Below the pieces are notes generated by a model that saw only the letters and a program-made list of their open reading frames with translations, did not search any database and was not told the origin of the DNA. The position numbers and the translations under genes are program-made. A stretch of 64,000 nt of DNA from positions 36,103 to 100,102 of the forward strand of contig QNGE01002381.1 of assembly GCA_008508345.1 (NCBI GenBank), in the 5' to 3' direction. The stretch is from Paragonimus westermani (lineage: Eukaryota; Platyhelminthes; Trematoda; Plagiorchiida; Troglotrematidae). This document shows, piece by piece, positions 12,001 through 27,000 of the stretch (its first letter is position 1; every line of letters starts with the position of its first letter).

Positions 12001-15000
12001 CACAAAATCAGTTTTATACTATAAAGTCTGACACTAAAAACAATGCGAACTGTCTTAAGCAGCCGGGATGACCGTACAACAGAGAGGACTAGCGGGATAG
12101 TTTAACTGATAAGTTTCCAGTGAACTGGATGTCTAATACCCATGTATGCAGCAGTAAGTTGTTAGGTGTATTCACACTTCTGTTGACTTCGGTTCATGCA
12201 GATAGATGGAGTAAGTTAGAAATCTCATTATGAGTGCATTTTTTGGAATGGGACTAACCGAAACGAAATTTTAACCATTCAGAGAAAATATACAACTGTC
12301 TGGCCACGAGTGTAGCATATTTGGTACTGCCTGATGTCATCTGACACAGTGTATACTTTGTATTCTCTTTTGCTAAATACCACTGAAACCAACCACTTTG
12401 TGCGCAGGATGAGTAATGGTGATTGCTACAAATCGAACACTACTCACGTTGAATTATCGCATGCGAATTCGGATAGAAAGTAAGACAACCAATATAATTA
12501 TCTAACTTCGATAAACTGGATTTAATTAATAAAAACAGAACATAATGAGGGATGGTCTAATGAGATGATACGACGGTAGCATCCAAGAGTCACTGAGGCA
12601 AAAGCATCATCACGCATGCAAATTTCAACCAAACTCTTTCAGGAAATATTTCAGAAGTTTACACCATTCATCATCATCATCATCATAGACAGCAACACAT
12701 CAGTGGTTCACACTAATGCTTAAATGCCACACAACCATTAAGAAAAAGAAAAACCTATGTACAGGAGAGAAGGAAAAGGGATGGGACGGGAAAGGACCTA
12801 ACTACTGAAAATGACTACGTCCATATTAAAACATTCAGCATCAAGGTGCCTACACCTTGCAAACAAACAACCGAGCTGCAAGTGTGAGTAAGGCGTCATC
12901 AGCGAGACAGCTTCCTTACGGCTTTCACTGCCACGCGTCATTAGATGCACTCACTTCACAAACAACTCGGTCAAACAACGTCGACATTCACGCCACTGAG
13001 CGCGATTAGCCGCCATTTCGCCTAGAGTCTCCAACCACCGACTCTGTGAGTCGCGAGGGCCCCAGCCCGAGAGACGAACTCGATCTACAGTGGTCAACCC
13101 CTTCGTGAACGACTTCATTTCCCTACGCCTCTTCTAATTATCGGATGACCTTGTTGCCTTTTCAGTTAGGATTGTAGCACTGTTAATTAGCTCTATCACG
13201 CTGCCCGTCTGCCCAATGAAATTCTACCGTTCATTTGCATGAAGTAACGCAATGTCACTGATGGTGTTGCATTCTGAATGCGTGACCAAACCGGATAAAC
13301 GCGATGCTGAGGCAAAAGTTACCTCCTGTTTGTTGTTTCAACTACGGAAACAAAAATGTACCAAATCCACCTAATATATGTTGTGTTGGCGACTTCGATA
13401 ACCCGTGCTGCACATCGGTTTCACATGCGTTTCTAGCAATCATAGCAGTAATTGTCAGCTATCTTGCGATCGCCTTCAAGCATGATTATCTTCAACACGT
13501 TGATAAAAATACGTATCACATTTGTGTCGTTAGTTGTTTGGTAGATATTTTTTCTTCGAGTAAATCGAGCAGCTCTATTTTTTGCTCACCATACACATAG
13601 ACACACTAATTTAGTCAATTTCTCCATGCATTCACTATGTATGTTGCTTGTGCCTGATTACAAGTTTAGTAACAAAGAAATTACTAACAGCTGAGTAAAC
13701 ATAGGTCAAGTATGAGCATGTATTTTCGACGAGTTCTTAAGTCACTAGACTTTTTTATTAAGTCAAACCTAAGAGGGATTAAATGGAGTAGCAGGGTGAC
13801 AGCAAACGTTACATTTATGTGGCCTAATATACCGAGAACGGGGACGTGATACTTCACTCAGCTGAACGACTGCAGACTTTCTATACAAACTGATGTTGCG
13901 ACATGGCTGACTGACGATGTTGTGGAGTTTATGGACGATTAATCAGGGCCCACTGATAATATCGCACTGTTAAGTGACGAAGTAACGAGGCTAACTGAGG
14001 ATTAGGAAGAGGTTAGTTGACGGAAGAACCTGCGGATAACACAGCTAGAACATTCAGTTCGTGAACAACAGAATACGCACATCTACCAGATTTGTATCTG
14101 AAATAGCACCACGGTCAGCGTACGCGTAGGTTAAGACATAACAGTAGTTTAGAGCGTGAGAGTTGCAGAGCAACACACAAAAATCCAAATGTGATGGAAA
14201 TTTTACAGAAAGAATTACTACAGTTCAGCACATAGTTTTCGTTAGATCGTTGGAAAACCTAATCTAACTCAAAACTAGACGCACTTCTAGCAAGCGATGG
14301 TAAACTGTTCAATTCCGTATTCTTGCATTTCATTTTTTCGATACACAGATCAACTTATAATGAAATCGAGGGTTCGTCACAATACTTTTGGTGCTATCAA
14401 CGCTATGAAATGATCCAAGAATTTGTTGATCGACCCTCCGTTGCACCTCCATTTATGCTTCTATGGTATACTGTGGAACTGACAAATTTTCTATTGAATG
14501 CGCTGTCCAGAGCCATTTTTGGAAGAGGCTCCGATGATAAGGAAGACGACGACCCATTTTGTAAGTAACGACCACCCATTTTTACTCATTTGCTACACAC
14601 AATAAGTCAAATCAAGTTGACTACAAATGATAAATTAAAATGAAGGTGATCTGAGAGAGTAAGAGAACGTATTGTAACCGGAAAGTTAGGGATATGAAGA
14701 AAATGGAATATATGGGCAGAAAATTAACTTAGATTACTGCCTTTATAGTAATAGTGTGAAAATGTAAATTAGGATGTTTAAAAATAGGTGATGGAGAGGT
14801 TAGCAGCAGCAGCAAAAAATCATCAAAGGTATTTGCAAACCTGTTACACAAACTGATTCAAGTAACGCTGACAATGAGTTTTCGCTTCAGTCTCCGAGGT
14901 CACAGTAGCACAAAAGAATTAAACCAATCAGTGCGCTCGCAATAAAGGGTAAACAAGACTGATCACATCTATGCATAAAACTGATGAGTCATTCTTGACC

Positions 15001-18000
15001 TTATGTTGTACTTACTGCAAACATCTGTTACTCACAGAGAAAAACTAGTCCAGTCACTAACCTGAATATCACTCTTGTGTCCTGTTCAATGTGTGCATTC
15101 GGATGTGTACGTGACTTTGACGCGGGCCCATGTGCATGAATCACCGTTCCTGGTACGCCAGTGCACCTGCAACCATCCTCTGTTTGACTGGATTTGTCAT
15201 GTGACCTGCCTGATTGGACTTGGAGATCTGCCAACGTGAATGTTTTGACACGGTACAACCTACCGTCTCGTTGTACAGTCGAGTTCGTTTTTTGCCGCCT
15301 ACATTTCCTGCCACACATTCTCCCTCCATTCTACCTTACACCAATGCTGCGTAACCGTACCTATCTTCTACATCCAAGACAACAATTACAACCTACTCGT
15401 TACGACCTGCAAGCTTCAATAATAACTGTCGCAAGATTTCAGGAAAATTACTTTATCAGAAAATCTAATCGGTACCAGTGAATCTCTTTCACGTTAACCA
15501 GCAATATTGAATTGCAACGCAAAAAGGACCAACGAGTGTTTTTTACCATTATAAATGCTTCATAAAAAATTATATCTCCTTTGCCTTCGTCGTCTGTTCA
15601 CGTAATATTGTTAGCCAAATTAACCGTACACGCAAGCAGTTAGAACAAACGGCAAATTCTTCCGGCGAACGCGTAACACTGGAGACTAAGCAAACAAGTC
15701 TTAACGCCATCAGAACGATTGTTAGCAATATTTCTAGGGTTCTCCACTTTCGAATACCTTCCCCTCAGGAAGACTTAGACACATGGATTCAAACTAGCTG
15801 TTCTTTGTTAGGCTTGGGGGATCTTCTGTCATTGTAGTGAGATTTCAGTGGATGTCGTCTTGGCACTTTAAAAAGTTATTTCTGTCCAGCGATACCCCTG
15901 GGGGAGAGGCTTTTTCATGGGAAACACAAGTTTCGATATATGAGACATTACTGGGAAACTGTAATTTTGGCTGTTAATAATGCAAATGAAGTGAACAAAC
16001 AGCAGACAACCATACTGAAGTGCACGTGGATGCGTGGACAATGCGACCAAACAGCAAAACCAGCATGGTAGAAAAAATTGATCGGGAAACGTGTATTCCT
16101 CACAGCCAACACTTTGAAGTGATATTTTTTTAATGGATGAGTGGGCAAGTTCCATAAATGATGACTCAGTGATTAGAATGTCCAGTACAGTAACATAGCT
16201 GAGGGTCCTGTTGCTATCGGTAGTAAGTTTTTCATGAGAATCCCAAGTAAAAGTTTACAATCAGAGTATTACTCGTAAACAGAGTTAGAATGACGGCAGC
16301 TACGATGAGGTCCAAAGTTAATGCACGGTTAGGATATAAACGTGTTTGGAATAAAAGATTATAATGAAATAGCGTATGGTGTACGAAAGCAGTGAGTGAT
16401 TGGTGGGTATCCTTTTGTGGTGCAACAGAACTGAACTATTCAGGCAGATTGTCACAGTCTTCGAAAACTTCAAAATCTAATTACTGTTTGAAATCCGGAT
16501 TTTACTCTTTTGAAGACAGTAGCTACGTTTAACAGGTATCAAGAGATGAGGTCTCAGGTTCGCTCAGAATAGATAGATCGCATCCCAGCAGAAACTTCTA
16601 ATAACCCAGCAAAATCTTTTTGTTCGAAACGTTTCACTTTACATTATCGGTCTTTGTTAAGTTTATTTCAGGAGGCAACATTTAAAAATATTCAGTTCAA
16701 TAAGTATAAAAAGGTTGTTTTACACATTTCGAGATAAGTGCACCCAGCCTGGCAACAAACGGAGGAATTGTGAAGGAATGATCATGTGGTCATGATCATA
16801 TGTAAACGAACGCCCAGATTCATTAACATCAGCTATACTTTCGAACCAGACTTCAGATTACCGGAAAACAAGTGAGGTAACCGCGCTGCAATGACTCTTA
16901 TTATTGTTGGTGGGCAGTTTCATCGTTCTGTTGGCAAACACACTACAGGCATATTGATACAATGAAATTCAGTTATAACGAAGTTGCACGTCCAGAAACA
17001 TTTTTCCTTGTATATCCGAAGTTTGTTATGCCCGGGGAGTGTTTGAAAATTTCCAAGCTAGTTCACTGTCTTGAGGTTTGATACAATTGACGCATCTCTT
17101 TCGAAACAACGATTCTAGTCTTTTACTGTTTATTTCTCCTGTAACCATCTGACGAAAAATGCGCTGTTGAGCAGCAAGCTTCTGTTTGCTAACTGGACAT
17201 TAATTATCCGACTGGCAGCAGCTACTTCATCGAAAGCAAAACGATGCATAGCGTCCGACGCACTGTCCATTACTCAAACCAGTAGCAACTTCCGATGAAA
17301 TCACCAAACCCAAACTGACCAACCAGAGCTCCGGCTTCCCAAACATCAGTGATAAAGAGAAACGCACCACGGGTCTGCTTAAACTACTAAAGAAACGCAA
17401 CGCCAAACTCGGAATAAGTGACCTGAATTGCACGTTTTCTTTCTTCGGCATGCAGCGCGTTCTGTTGTACCTTGTTGAAACTATTTGAAAGCTTACTCAA
17501 TGGTGGTTACAGAAGCTGGTATCAGGTCACTGTAACAATGCTCTAAATTCTCTACCACGATTTGCTCTATTACTCGAAGCTTCTCTGTCAGGATTTCGTT
17601 TTCAACATTTCAAATAACGTGGAAACAGTAATTGGCAAATGGCGGACGTCGAGCAATATGCTTCGCAAAATCATGCACGCATGCTGGACAATAACCTTAT
17701 CTTGTGGCCGTAACGGAAAATAATTCATTCTCTCCGCAGTCAAGCTTCACATTGTGCATACCATATGTTCAGTGTGTTTGTAAGTTCACCTTATCCAGTT
17801 TCGTCATTTCTGGAGATTTTTCCATTAGGCTATGTATGGTTGAGTAGCACAACACACCTTGTTTAGATGGAAATTTTACTATAACCGTGTTTGTCCCAAA
17901 CGAAGTTCACAATAAACTGTCTGCAGCCCACAGAGCCAAAGTAAAACCGACGCATCGAACCGTTAATTCCCCTCTTGTGTGTTAACAGGGAGCTCAATAG

Positions 18001-21000
18001 CTGTTCAATAAACTGTGGCCAAATACTAAAATGTTATGAAATGCCGGTGATGCTGAGTTTACAGTAGATAATGTTTTAAAATCAGGAACTTCATGTAAGT
18101 CTCTCCGCTGTTTCGTTTTTCCTTGCACCAGGTGAAATACACTGTTTTCAAAGATGTGCGAAAGATATCCGTCCCTTGATAATACTTGTTTTCGTTGTTT
18201 TCGATGTTAGCACTCGAAGTCACGCACACATACATACAGTACAGCTTCATTTTGTTTGTCAGGTCGCAGTCTTCAATGTAATCCGGCGCTTGAAAAAAAA
18301 CTGACGAAATGGGAACACATGATTGGTTCACGGAGAACACGTGCTGATGGCGAAGGTGCAGGTGCCCGAAAATGGACCGGTGGTGGAACGCGCGGTGAGG
18401 GTCATGCAATCATTCTGCGGACGGTAGGCGGCGGTACAAGTGGAGCGGCTGCTGCAACTACAAAGGGTCTTGGGAGAGACACTGCAGTCGGGCGTGGAGG
18501 CGGGGTTGACGCAAGTTCATTATTGCAGGGGATCGGACCGATTTTTGGGCCTGAAACTATGTTCATAGAAGATCGTTTCGTTGAATTGGGAAATCAATTG
18601 GGTCGATTTGTCACTATGGAAGAAAAACTGTCGAAAATAGTTCAGACTGCAAATGGATTAGTAAAAGCGTTAGGACAAGTGACGCAACAACAAAAACAGG
18701 TCAATTTTCCAATTTTAACAATCTTCCTGACAGCTAATCGAGTGGCTCTTGAGATCTACAATTAGTCGATTGTGATGTGATTCAGGTGGATGCTATGGTT
18801 GGAGAATGAAACTTGCAAACAAAGCCGCTTGCTTGTTGGAGTATACTACACACAGCTATCTTGAAGGATTCTAGCAAACATGGAATAACCGTAACCAGCC
18901 TACTAGCATAAATGACAAGAACACAAAGTGAAAGATAACTAGAGTTCAGAATACAACCGCACATAATCACAAACGATGAGTATATTGACTGAGTTATCTC
19001 AGTTATCGAAACGTTTCCAGGCTAGCTTCAATTTAATCTGAGTTGGTGGTCATAGAGAACAGGGTCTTAACAAACTGAAAGAGGCGTTACCTAATGCTTC
19101 TAGACAACATATTCAGGATTTTGAGGAAAGTCATTCCATGTCCCCCTTTAAACAGGTGTCTCGAGCTAGAGGGTATTGGGTTTATTGCTTACGTAGCTTC
19201 GTAATTGTTTTACCACGGACTCAACTTGATTCTATTTCTGGTTAGTCTGTTCAACAAGCGTTCACGCAACCATGTTAAGGTGTGAAAAGCACATGAGACT
19301 GTTCTGGTTTTCCTTTCTAATAACGTTTATTCATCTTTCATTACACCTGTAGTGTATTCAGTTGACGTATATGACTAAGAATTGATTTCAGTCTGACTTG
19401 TGAATTTGAAGCCACTTCGCCTACGTTTACGAACAGAGTGGATAATCAAGCTGTTTTGAAAGTCATTAGCCCGAGAGACACCGTGATTAGGAGATTACGG
19501 CGGTGACCACAAACTTATCGGCACCCTGGATACTCTGAGTCATCAGTTTTGTTGTGGGACTGAGTAAAGTGACAGAAGGTGAAACACGCTGAACAAAGTT
19601 ATTTTGCCCTGATCGACTACCATAAATGTGAACAAAACCACACGTACAGCCAACTGTCTAACGTGTCGACTGAATTTCCCTCCAGAAGGAAACTAAATAA
19701 AAAGCAGCTTAATTGTTAACATGCAAACAAACATATCACCGCACAGCAGGTGCAACGGATTTTTTTAAATTCGCCACTGTCCGAACTGAAGATCTTTATG
19801 TGAACAGACAGGAAAACGCACATGATAAAAGTATCCAAGCTATTGTCTCACTAGGTGAAGGATATTGGAGCCCAAACGAGATCTGAGATGCTGACAACAT
19901 GGTTTAGAAGAGGATCTTGTGAGCTAGGTCTTTCTAAGCTCAATGTGGTCCACGTATTTGGTTGGTGTCGACCTAGGAATGGACAGATTACCCAACTATG
20001 CTCTTCATATCGACCGAAAAAAAGAAGATTGGCAGGCAAAGTAGCACGATTTTTCGGCTACTGCCAGATTCGTTGCACTATCGCACCTTTTCAAACAGAA
20101 GCGATAACTCGCGGGAGGCATTTAAGTTTTGAAGTGTTTTTCTCGCTTATCCACAAACGTAGTTACTCGCTGAGCACATTAAAGTGACCCACCATTGTGG
20201 TTTTACATTTTTGTGTCATGAAACTTGCAATTTATGGTGTTTAATTTGACAAAAAGATGTTTGAAGAAACCAACCTTAAGTCGGCGTCTGTATTCTTGAA
20301 GAAATTTTTAAATTAATGACCTCAGCATCGAGAATGTAAATGACTGAATTACCAAAAGATCATTCTTTTTTCTGAATGCCTTACAATTTAGGTTAGTTAG
20401 TAGACAATGGTGATCCGAATCCATTTTTTCACACAATTCAACAAAAATCTCGGTGCCCAGTTGAAGAGCAGTCAAACAAAGAACAAGAAGACTAATCACA
20501 AATTTGTCTTTATCATGTGATCCTGGGGATTGGGTGCTCGTTTTGTCAACCTGAGACCCAGACAGCTAAGCGCAAACCAGATTTCACATTATACGACGGC
20601 TAACGAATTCGAAAGGACCGATGACTCCCTACACTGGTCAGCATTGATGATTGAGTTCATAGACTCGTTTCTGAATTGCGAAAAGGTTATCGCTCATCAC
20701 GATTTGTTTCCCCGTATATCTAGTCTCTCTCGGTGAACACTGTAGAATATGCACGGTTTTAATCGTTTGCAATTTTTGTTCGCTTGGCTGCAACCGGTTT
20801 AAAGTTTGTTGGTCTTCGAATACATCACAGACTAGCTAGATAGTAATCTATTCTACAATCTCACTCCGCTATTCAGGCAGGTTGTCAAATAAATTGAAGC
20901 ATAGGAAAAAATAGAAACAGTCCACTTCAATGCCCTTGGTCAATATATCGGCCCGCTCGCGCAGACTTGACGTGACACTAAACCAACTACAACACTTTTC

Positions 21001-24000
21001 ACAGCGCATAAGCAATATCCTTCGAGCTGACACAAAAAGCTTACGTCAATAACTTATGCAACATACTTAGACGGCTAATCGCTAAAGTAGTTAACACTCG
21101 CAGAAGAGAGAAGAATAACGGTGGATGTCATACACACTCAGATCTGTTTTCTGAGGTCGTCCCGAGAACTAAACGCCAACCAAGAAGCAGACAGTTAGAA
21201 TAGGGAACTGTTTAACGTAAGCCACTGAAAGTTTTTCGAACTCCTAGGATAAACTGTAATTTTTGCGTGTTCGAAGAAAGTAAGGCACAAAGAACACGTT
21301 TCCGGAGAATTCTCTTCAAGTTTTTGCATAATAATCCATTGTAAAAGAAAGCGTTAATTTTATTTGTCGGTTTGCCGATTTCAGTGTCAGTATGTACATC
21401 AAACATTGTTAATTTCTTCATGCATACCACGTTGGAATCAAAGCCAAACAGTGCATTTCACTTTCCCGACGTTGAACTACTGGCATGCGTTGGTCGGTCA
21501 CTCCGATGAAATGTTTGTTGTAAGCCAGAACGAACAGGACAATCTGTAGCGTAAAACAAGTTTACGTTAACCAACATGAGACGAAATATGTAACGCAGAC
21601 TTTCGGCGGAAGCGAGCAAAATCACCTGAACGACCAACTAGACAGTGAGCTGGAAACTGACACAAAACATTTCCTTCAAGGATTGAGTTTATCGACAAAG
21701 TGAGGCCAAATGTTTCATATGACAATGGTCCAGAAGAGATCTATCTCTAAAAGCTTCCCCTTCAGTGGCGATCAATTCACTGACTATCTCAACCTCCTGC
21801 ACTCACAACTGAGCCGAATTTGACCAATAATGATTGCGATGATGACTGCTTATCTGTCAGCTCTACGTTTCTTTTAACTGCGCCTTTCCATCCATCCACT
21901 AGATCTCTAGTTTGTTTGTTTACTCCTTCACATACCGGAACAGGGAGGTTCATGTAACAGACTTTTCAGTGGACATCTGCCTAAGCATATCGAAAAACAC
22001 CACAAGTTGTGATAGTTGGAAACAGTAGTGGTGTTGCTCGTAGATCGGGTTGATGGTTTTGATACTTTCATGTTCGCCGAGCTTCTGATGGTTGGGAACA
22101 GTGGTGGTGTTGTTCGTAGCTCGGGTTGATGGTTTTAGCATTTAGCATTGGTCTGTTCGCCGAGCTCGGCGTTTAGGTTGCAAACGTCTCATCACCAAAC
22201 GAGATGACATCATCAGTGCGTGTTTTAGCGTACATTTTTCAGCGTGGAGTTTGATGAAGCTCGATGGATGCTTGTTCTTATATAACAGAGTCAGTTGACC
22301 TTCTAACCTGAATTCTGGCTGGTCGTTTCTCGCTTTTTACCTTTGACCTGGCCAACCATTGCTTGACTTTGTTAATCAGAAGGTCAACTGACCCTGGTTT
22401 ATAAGATCACAAGTTGTGACCCAGGAGAAGACGGATGCTATCAATAAACCGACCCATTGCCATTCCATCCTACTGACACACCTTAAAACTTTGGTTCAGT
22501 TTGTTAATTCAGGACCATCTACCGTGTGCCTCAAACTCATTTTAGTTTAAGAAACATACCATAGCTCGATTCTCTTGTCTGTTACGTGTATAACCCTCTG
22601 CCCTTACCGATTCTTAACTATTATCATACAGGTGATCAACAGCTTGCATCCGAAGGACGGACGAAGACTGGTCGGCCGGGGACAAAAGCTAGATCCCTCA
22701 TCGCGAAAAAATCTAATTATTGAAGCGGTTTCTAACGCCGTTGCCGGTCTGAGTTCGCATTGCAGTGATATAGAGGAGAAAATTGAAGAAAAGTGAGCCA
22801 GTATCCGTCGGCAACAGATTTTACAACGTTAAAACTAAGCCTGCTAGATTGTGACATTAAATCATTCATTCATGTTTACTGTGATTCAACGTTGCAAGGT
22901 GATCCTGAAAAACCTAAATCTACCGTTCCGTGTGAATTCCATTGCGAGCGTTAAAATGCATTAAGCTGATTTTAACTTCACTCTGTTAAAGGCAAACAGA
23001 ATACAGAGATTACATCATATGACTTTGTGGCCATAACGGAAGAGCTTGTGTGACTTACTATTAACCAGAAGGTGTCGGGAATTCAACGAGCTTCCAACAA
23101 TGAAAGTTTATCATTCGCATTCAGTCGAATGTTATGGTTGGTCTAGTTCACATAAGTAATAAACCGAAGCTTTGATCTTAGACGACCACGACGTTTATGA
23201 GCACCATATTCGGATAAGGAGTTAAACTTCGATCTTTGTGCTTGGTTGAATAGTGTCATGACCTTTATCTAACTGTCCTCTTGGAAGACTTAGCCGAGAT
23301 ATCACACTTGATCTTTTAGCCAGGATATTTCGTGAGTGACACTAGTGTTTCCCCACTGACTCTGGTACTATTTTTTCAGCCTAAAAGCAATGTGAGTACG
23401 CTGAAATCACAACGAAATAACAGGCAAATAACATGACAGAGAGTAAAAGGAACTGTAGGCTGCTGGCGGCTGTTTGAACTGTTAGTATGTGGACGAAAAA
23501 GGGAGTACCGGAGAACCCAGCTTATTCTACAAATGTGACAGACATTCGTGATAGCTTTTCACGTGTACCAAGCGGGTAAGCTGTCACGTCTGAGGACAAA
23601 CACTGTAACGTATAAACGAACCATGCATGCGTGCATCTTGGTCATCGCATTTGACAAAAACCATTCATGATCATGTTAATCTATTCGCACTACATCATCT
23701 TCTAATCCAAATCGGTTATCTGAAAGCAGGAAGCACTCTTCCGAAGTTCGGTGCTTCACCCAGTTGTCACGCTCAACACAACTGATCATATTGTACTTCT
23801 CTTGTTTTGCCTCTTAACAATGATACCTTCTCACTTGATCTTGTTCGACTTTTTCTTAATGGATGTCTAAAAGCTTGAGATGAATAGTTCTGAAAATTAA
23901 CCGTTGATTATTCGAAACACTCGCTAACAAAAGGTAATGAACACGTTTATTTTTTAAAGGCCCGTCACCTGTTTAAACCCTCGTTCACATGAATGTTTAC

Positions 24001-27000
24001 ACACAAGGTGTCCATATACCTTTATTCACTCCACTATAAATGTAATGAATAACTTGCTAATAATGGATTTGTGAAACTCTTCTGTGTAGCTTAGGGCGCT
24101 TTGATTTGTACTTATTGTTTACATACAGTTTCAATTTCTCGCCATTCATAGAGGTAGTTGCAAATTCCTTCTACGATTACAATGAAGTTCTGTTCGCGTC
24201 TACGTGAATTGACTTGAATAACGAGTCACCCATAGTCAAAACACTAATATCCGTTAAACCACAATAAGTAAACCCTAGATAAGGAGGGATCCGTTATGAA
24301 CTACGGCTATGTACAATCTAATAGGACAGCTGTAAATCTCATTATTCGAACAGCACAACACGGAATATTGAAGTTTCACCAGGTCGAAGAAATTCTTTAC
24401 ATAGAAAGTTAGTAATCCATAAAAGGTGTAAAACTTACCAAATGGAGTTTGTTCACGGAAATCAACCGTTAACAATTTTCACCTTACATGGTAATAGTGC
24501 AAATAATCAAACTGAGCTATGTAACAACAAACCGGAGCACATTGGATCAGTGAGGAAAGCATCTTGGGGAATATACACCTGACGCCAGATCTGTTTACAC
24601 CCCTTCGGATACAGAGGTGGCGTCGTTACTTGTGTGTTGAGGTCTAATCTGGCAATCAGGATAGCTATTTTGTCACGAAATTACCTGTAAAACTTTCGGT
24701 GGCCAAAAGTTCTCTCACCTTGATTCTACCCAGAATTAACAGTCCGGATGGCATTTTCCTAGCAGTATAGTGTAGCGTTGATCAATAATGGAAAAAGTGA
24801 AGTTTTACAAGATCTCAACTCCGATTAGCACTATTCTCCAAGATAGCGAATTGGACCGCTGGAGTGCTCATTTTTTCAGGTTTCGTATGAGATCTGAGAA
24901 ACAGGGATAGAAAAACAGTCGTCTTATTGGTACGAATACTGAATAGGGCCATATCTACTGATCCAATAAATCCTTTCTACATGGAACAGATGTCATGAGA
25001 AGGTGGAAGTGTTGAAACGTGCTAAGCACCTTTGTTTTTTCTCTAGGTGCATCTGAGGGTTGTTTAGGTACTTCACACCTTAGAGTGTTAACCTTGGAAA
25101 GTTTGGGGTAAAGACTGTGAAATAATATTTGGCCCCAATAAAACTGTGTCCGTATCCATGGACGCCCCAGTGCGCATGATTGCAAATAGCTTAATGATTA
25201 TTTCTTACATGTTCTATTTAGAATACGCATTGAAAAGCAGTGTGTTAAGGCCGTGCTAACTCGGTCCAATGCCGATGATGTGGAACCCGACGTAGTGCTA
25301 CAGGCAAGTCAGTCGGGTCCGCCTTCCCGTGGTCCTCGAGCAGCATCTCTCACTGGACGTATATTGGAACGCGTGTTACTCAGTCATCGCTTGTGGAGGA
25401 TAGTACCATTCAATTTCGAGATCTATCCTGGAATAAGAATGAACGTGCCGATAGAGATGCTTAATTGGAAAGTAGGTCTTTGTACATGATCAATTTCCAT
25501 TATGAAGAAGAAATTACGGGTCAGGAGGATTACAGCTGAATTCTTTAATTTTTCCGTTAGGTACCCTACAAAGAATATTGTCCTTTCAAAATTACCGAAG
25601 ACCGCCTTGCTATTCCATATCCGGGGATGGACGATGGGCCCGAAGTGTGAGTTTACTAGTAGAAATCCTCATACTACCAGAAAATTTACTCCCCGTTACT
25701 TTCTGTTAGAGTTCAGCAATTGTAGACAACAATTAGGGATAAACTATAATTAATTGCCGTGTTGCTCGTTCATGCCCTGCTAGTACAGATGGACACAGTC
25801 TGTCTCAGATGAACAATTTTCACTGCACAGACCCACGAGGGGTCGAAACGCTTGTTACAACGTTTTCACTGTATTTGCCTGTCCGGGCGGTTTCGCTCTA
25901 ATTCAAACCATCCGAATAGAAATTCTGTATGCACATAGAACCGGCTAACAATTTAAAAAGCCTTTCCTGAAGAGCTTTCAAAACGTGGTCCCAACAGGCA
26001 TTGAACTAACAGGACGCGGTAGGACTTGGCAACAAACGGTATATTTCCAACAATGTTCGGAAATGTGATAAATAGTTAGACTTGACCCAGTTTGGTAACA
26101 TCCAAGAGAAGAAAGGAAGGAAAGGCGAAGTGAGCTGCAGCCCACTCAGCGGCACTCAAAAGCGTGCCAGGTGAAAAGTGGGTATAACCTTCGAATCCGT
26201 TAAACTACACACGAACGGGTGCAACCCAAACGACCGTGAAGAACAGAATAATAAATGAGTCGTTTGGAACAGGGCAACTGACAATAATTTCGTATCAGGC
26301 CTCCTATAGCAGGCCTACACAGAAGCATATGTACAGAGCAAACAAGCGGAAAAAACACGATTGCAGCCAGGAACCTAAGAGAATCCATACAATCGCTGAT
26401 CCCTACATGTTTATTTTAGAAAAAATAAGACCAGAGTGAAGAGCTAACACTGATGTCGACTTTTTCCCGGATTTCCATAAAGACAACACACCTGTTACAG
26501 ACGAGTTGCACATATATTCTACTTATGAGCTTATATCAAAACTTCGACAATCAAAGCACTCGATGATGCACTACGTCGTTAGGTTGCATTTTCTCAAGGG
26601 TAACATAAAAATAACTGAAACTCTGAAGCATGCGAATCCTGACAGGACACACCAAATAAACTGTCAGTCGGATCAGCTCTCTGTACTAACGCATGTCCAA
26701 AACACAAGGCGAGGCAACCCAATGCAATAGATTTTTTAATCTACAACGTTCTGACTAAACAAGAGTTGTTGTGACTGACATCGGCACCAAACATTAGATA
26801 TAACGGTGGCTTTACCTACTATAATATCGCTCTTTTCAAAGAGGTACCATGGGCAACTGACCTCAGTACCAAGCGAATGAACATATGTAAATCAATATTT
26901 GTTGGTAAGTGCATTCGCATCCTGGCTTCACATTAGAAGGATTCAGAAGGTCGTACGAACAATGATCGTGTTTGATGCTTCCAGTTGTCCGACTTTCTTA

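Larger units (their letters stand above)
18700..22631 (+). other. TRPM: TRPM intron (3.9 kb)
   Basis: Holds the solo Penelope-like terminal repeat at 22015-22385. I recognise nothing else. Confidence 0.5.

Noticed and set aside
12668..12687. CRISPR-like or coding His repeat from TCATCATCA
   Set aside because: It is a trimer tail at the end of a retroelement; the genome is eukaryotic.
13304..13600. Cys-rich 98-residue plus frame with a hydrophobic stretch
   Set aside because: Lies in an intron, no splice signals or homology, and not needed by the channel model.
15028..15481. Overlapping 95-residue frames on both strands
   Set aside because: No recognisable domain, no splice context, and both strands are open equally.
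17265..17490. Plus frame PVATSDEITKPKLTNQSSGF as a TRPM exon
   Set aside because: It ends in a stop, has no phase-compatible donor, and the TRPM exons on either side already join in phase.
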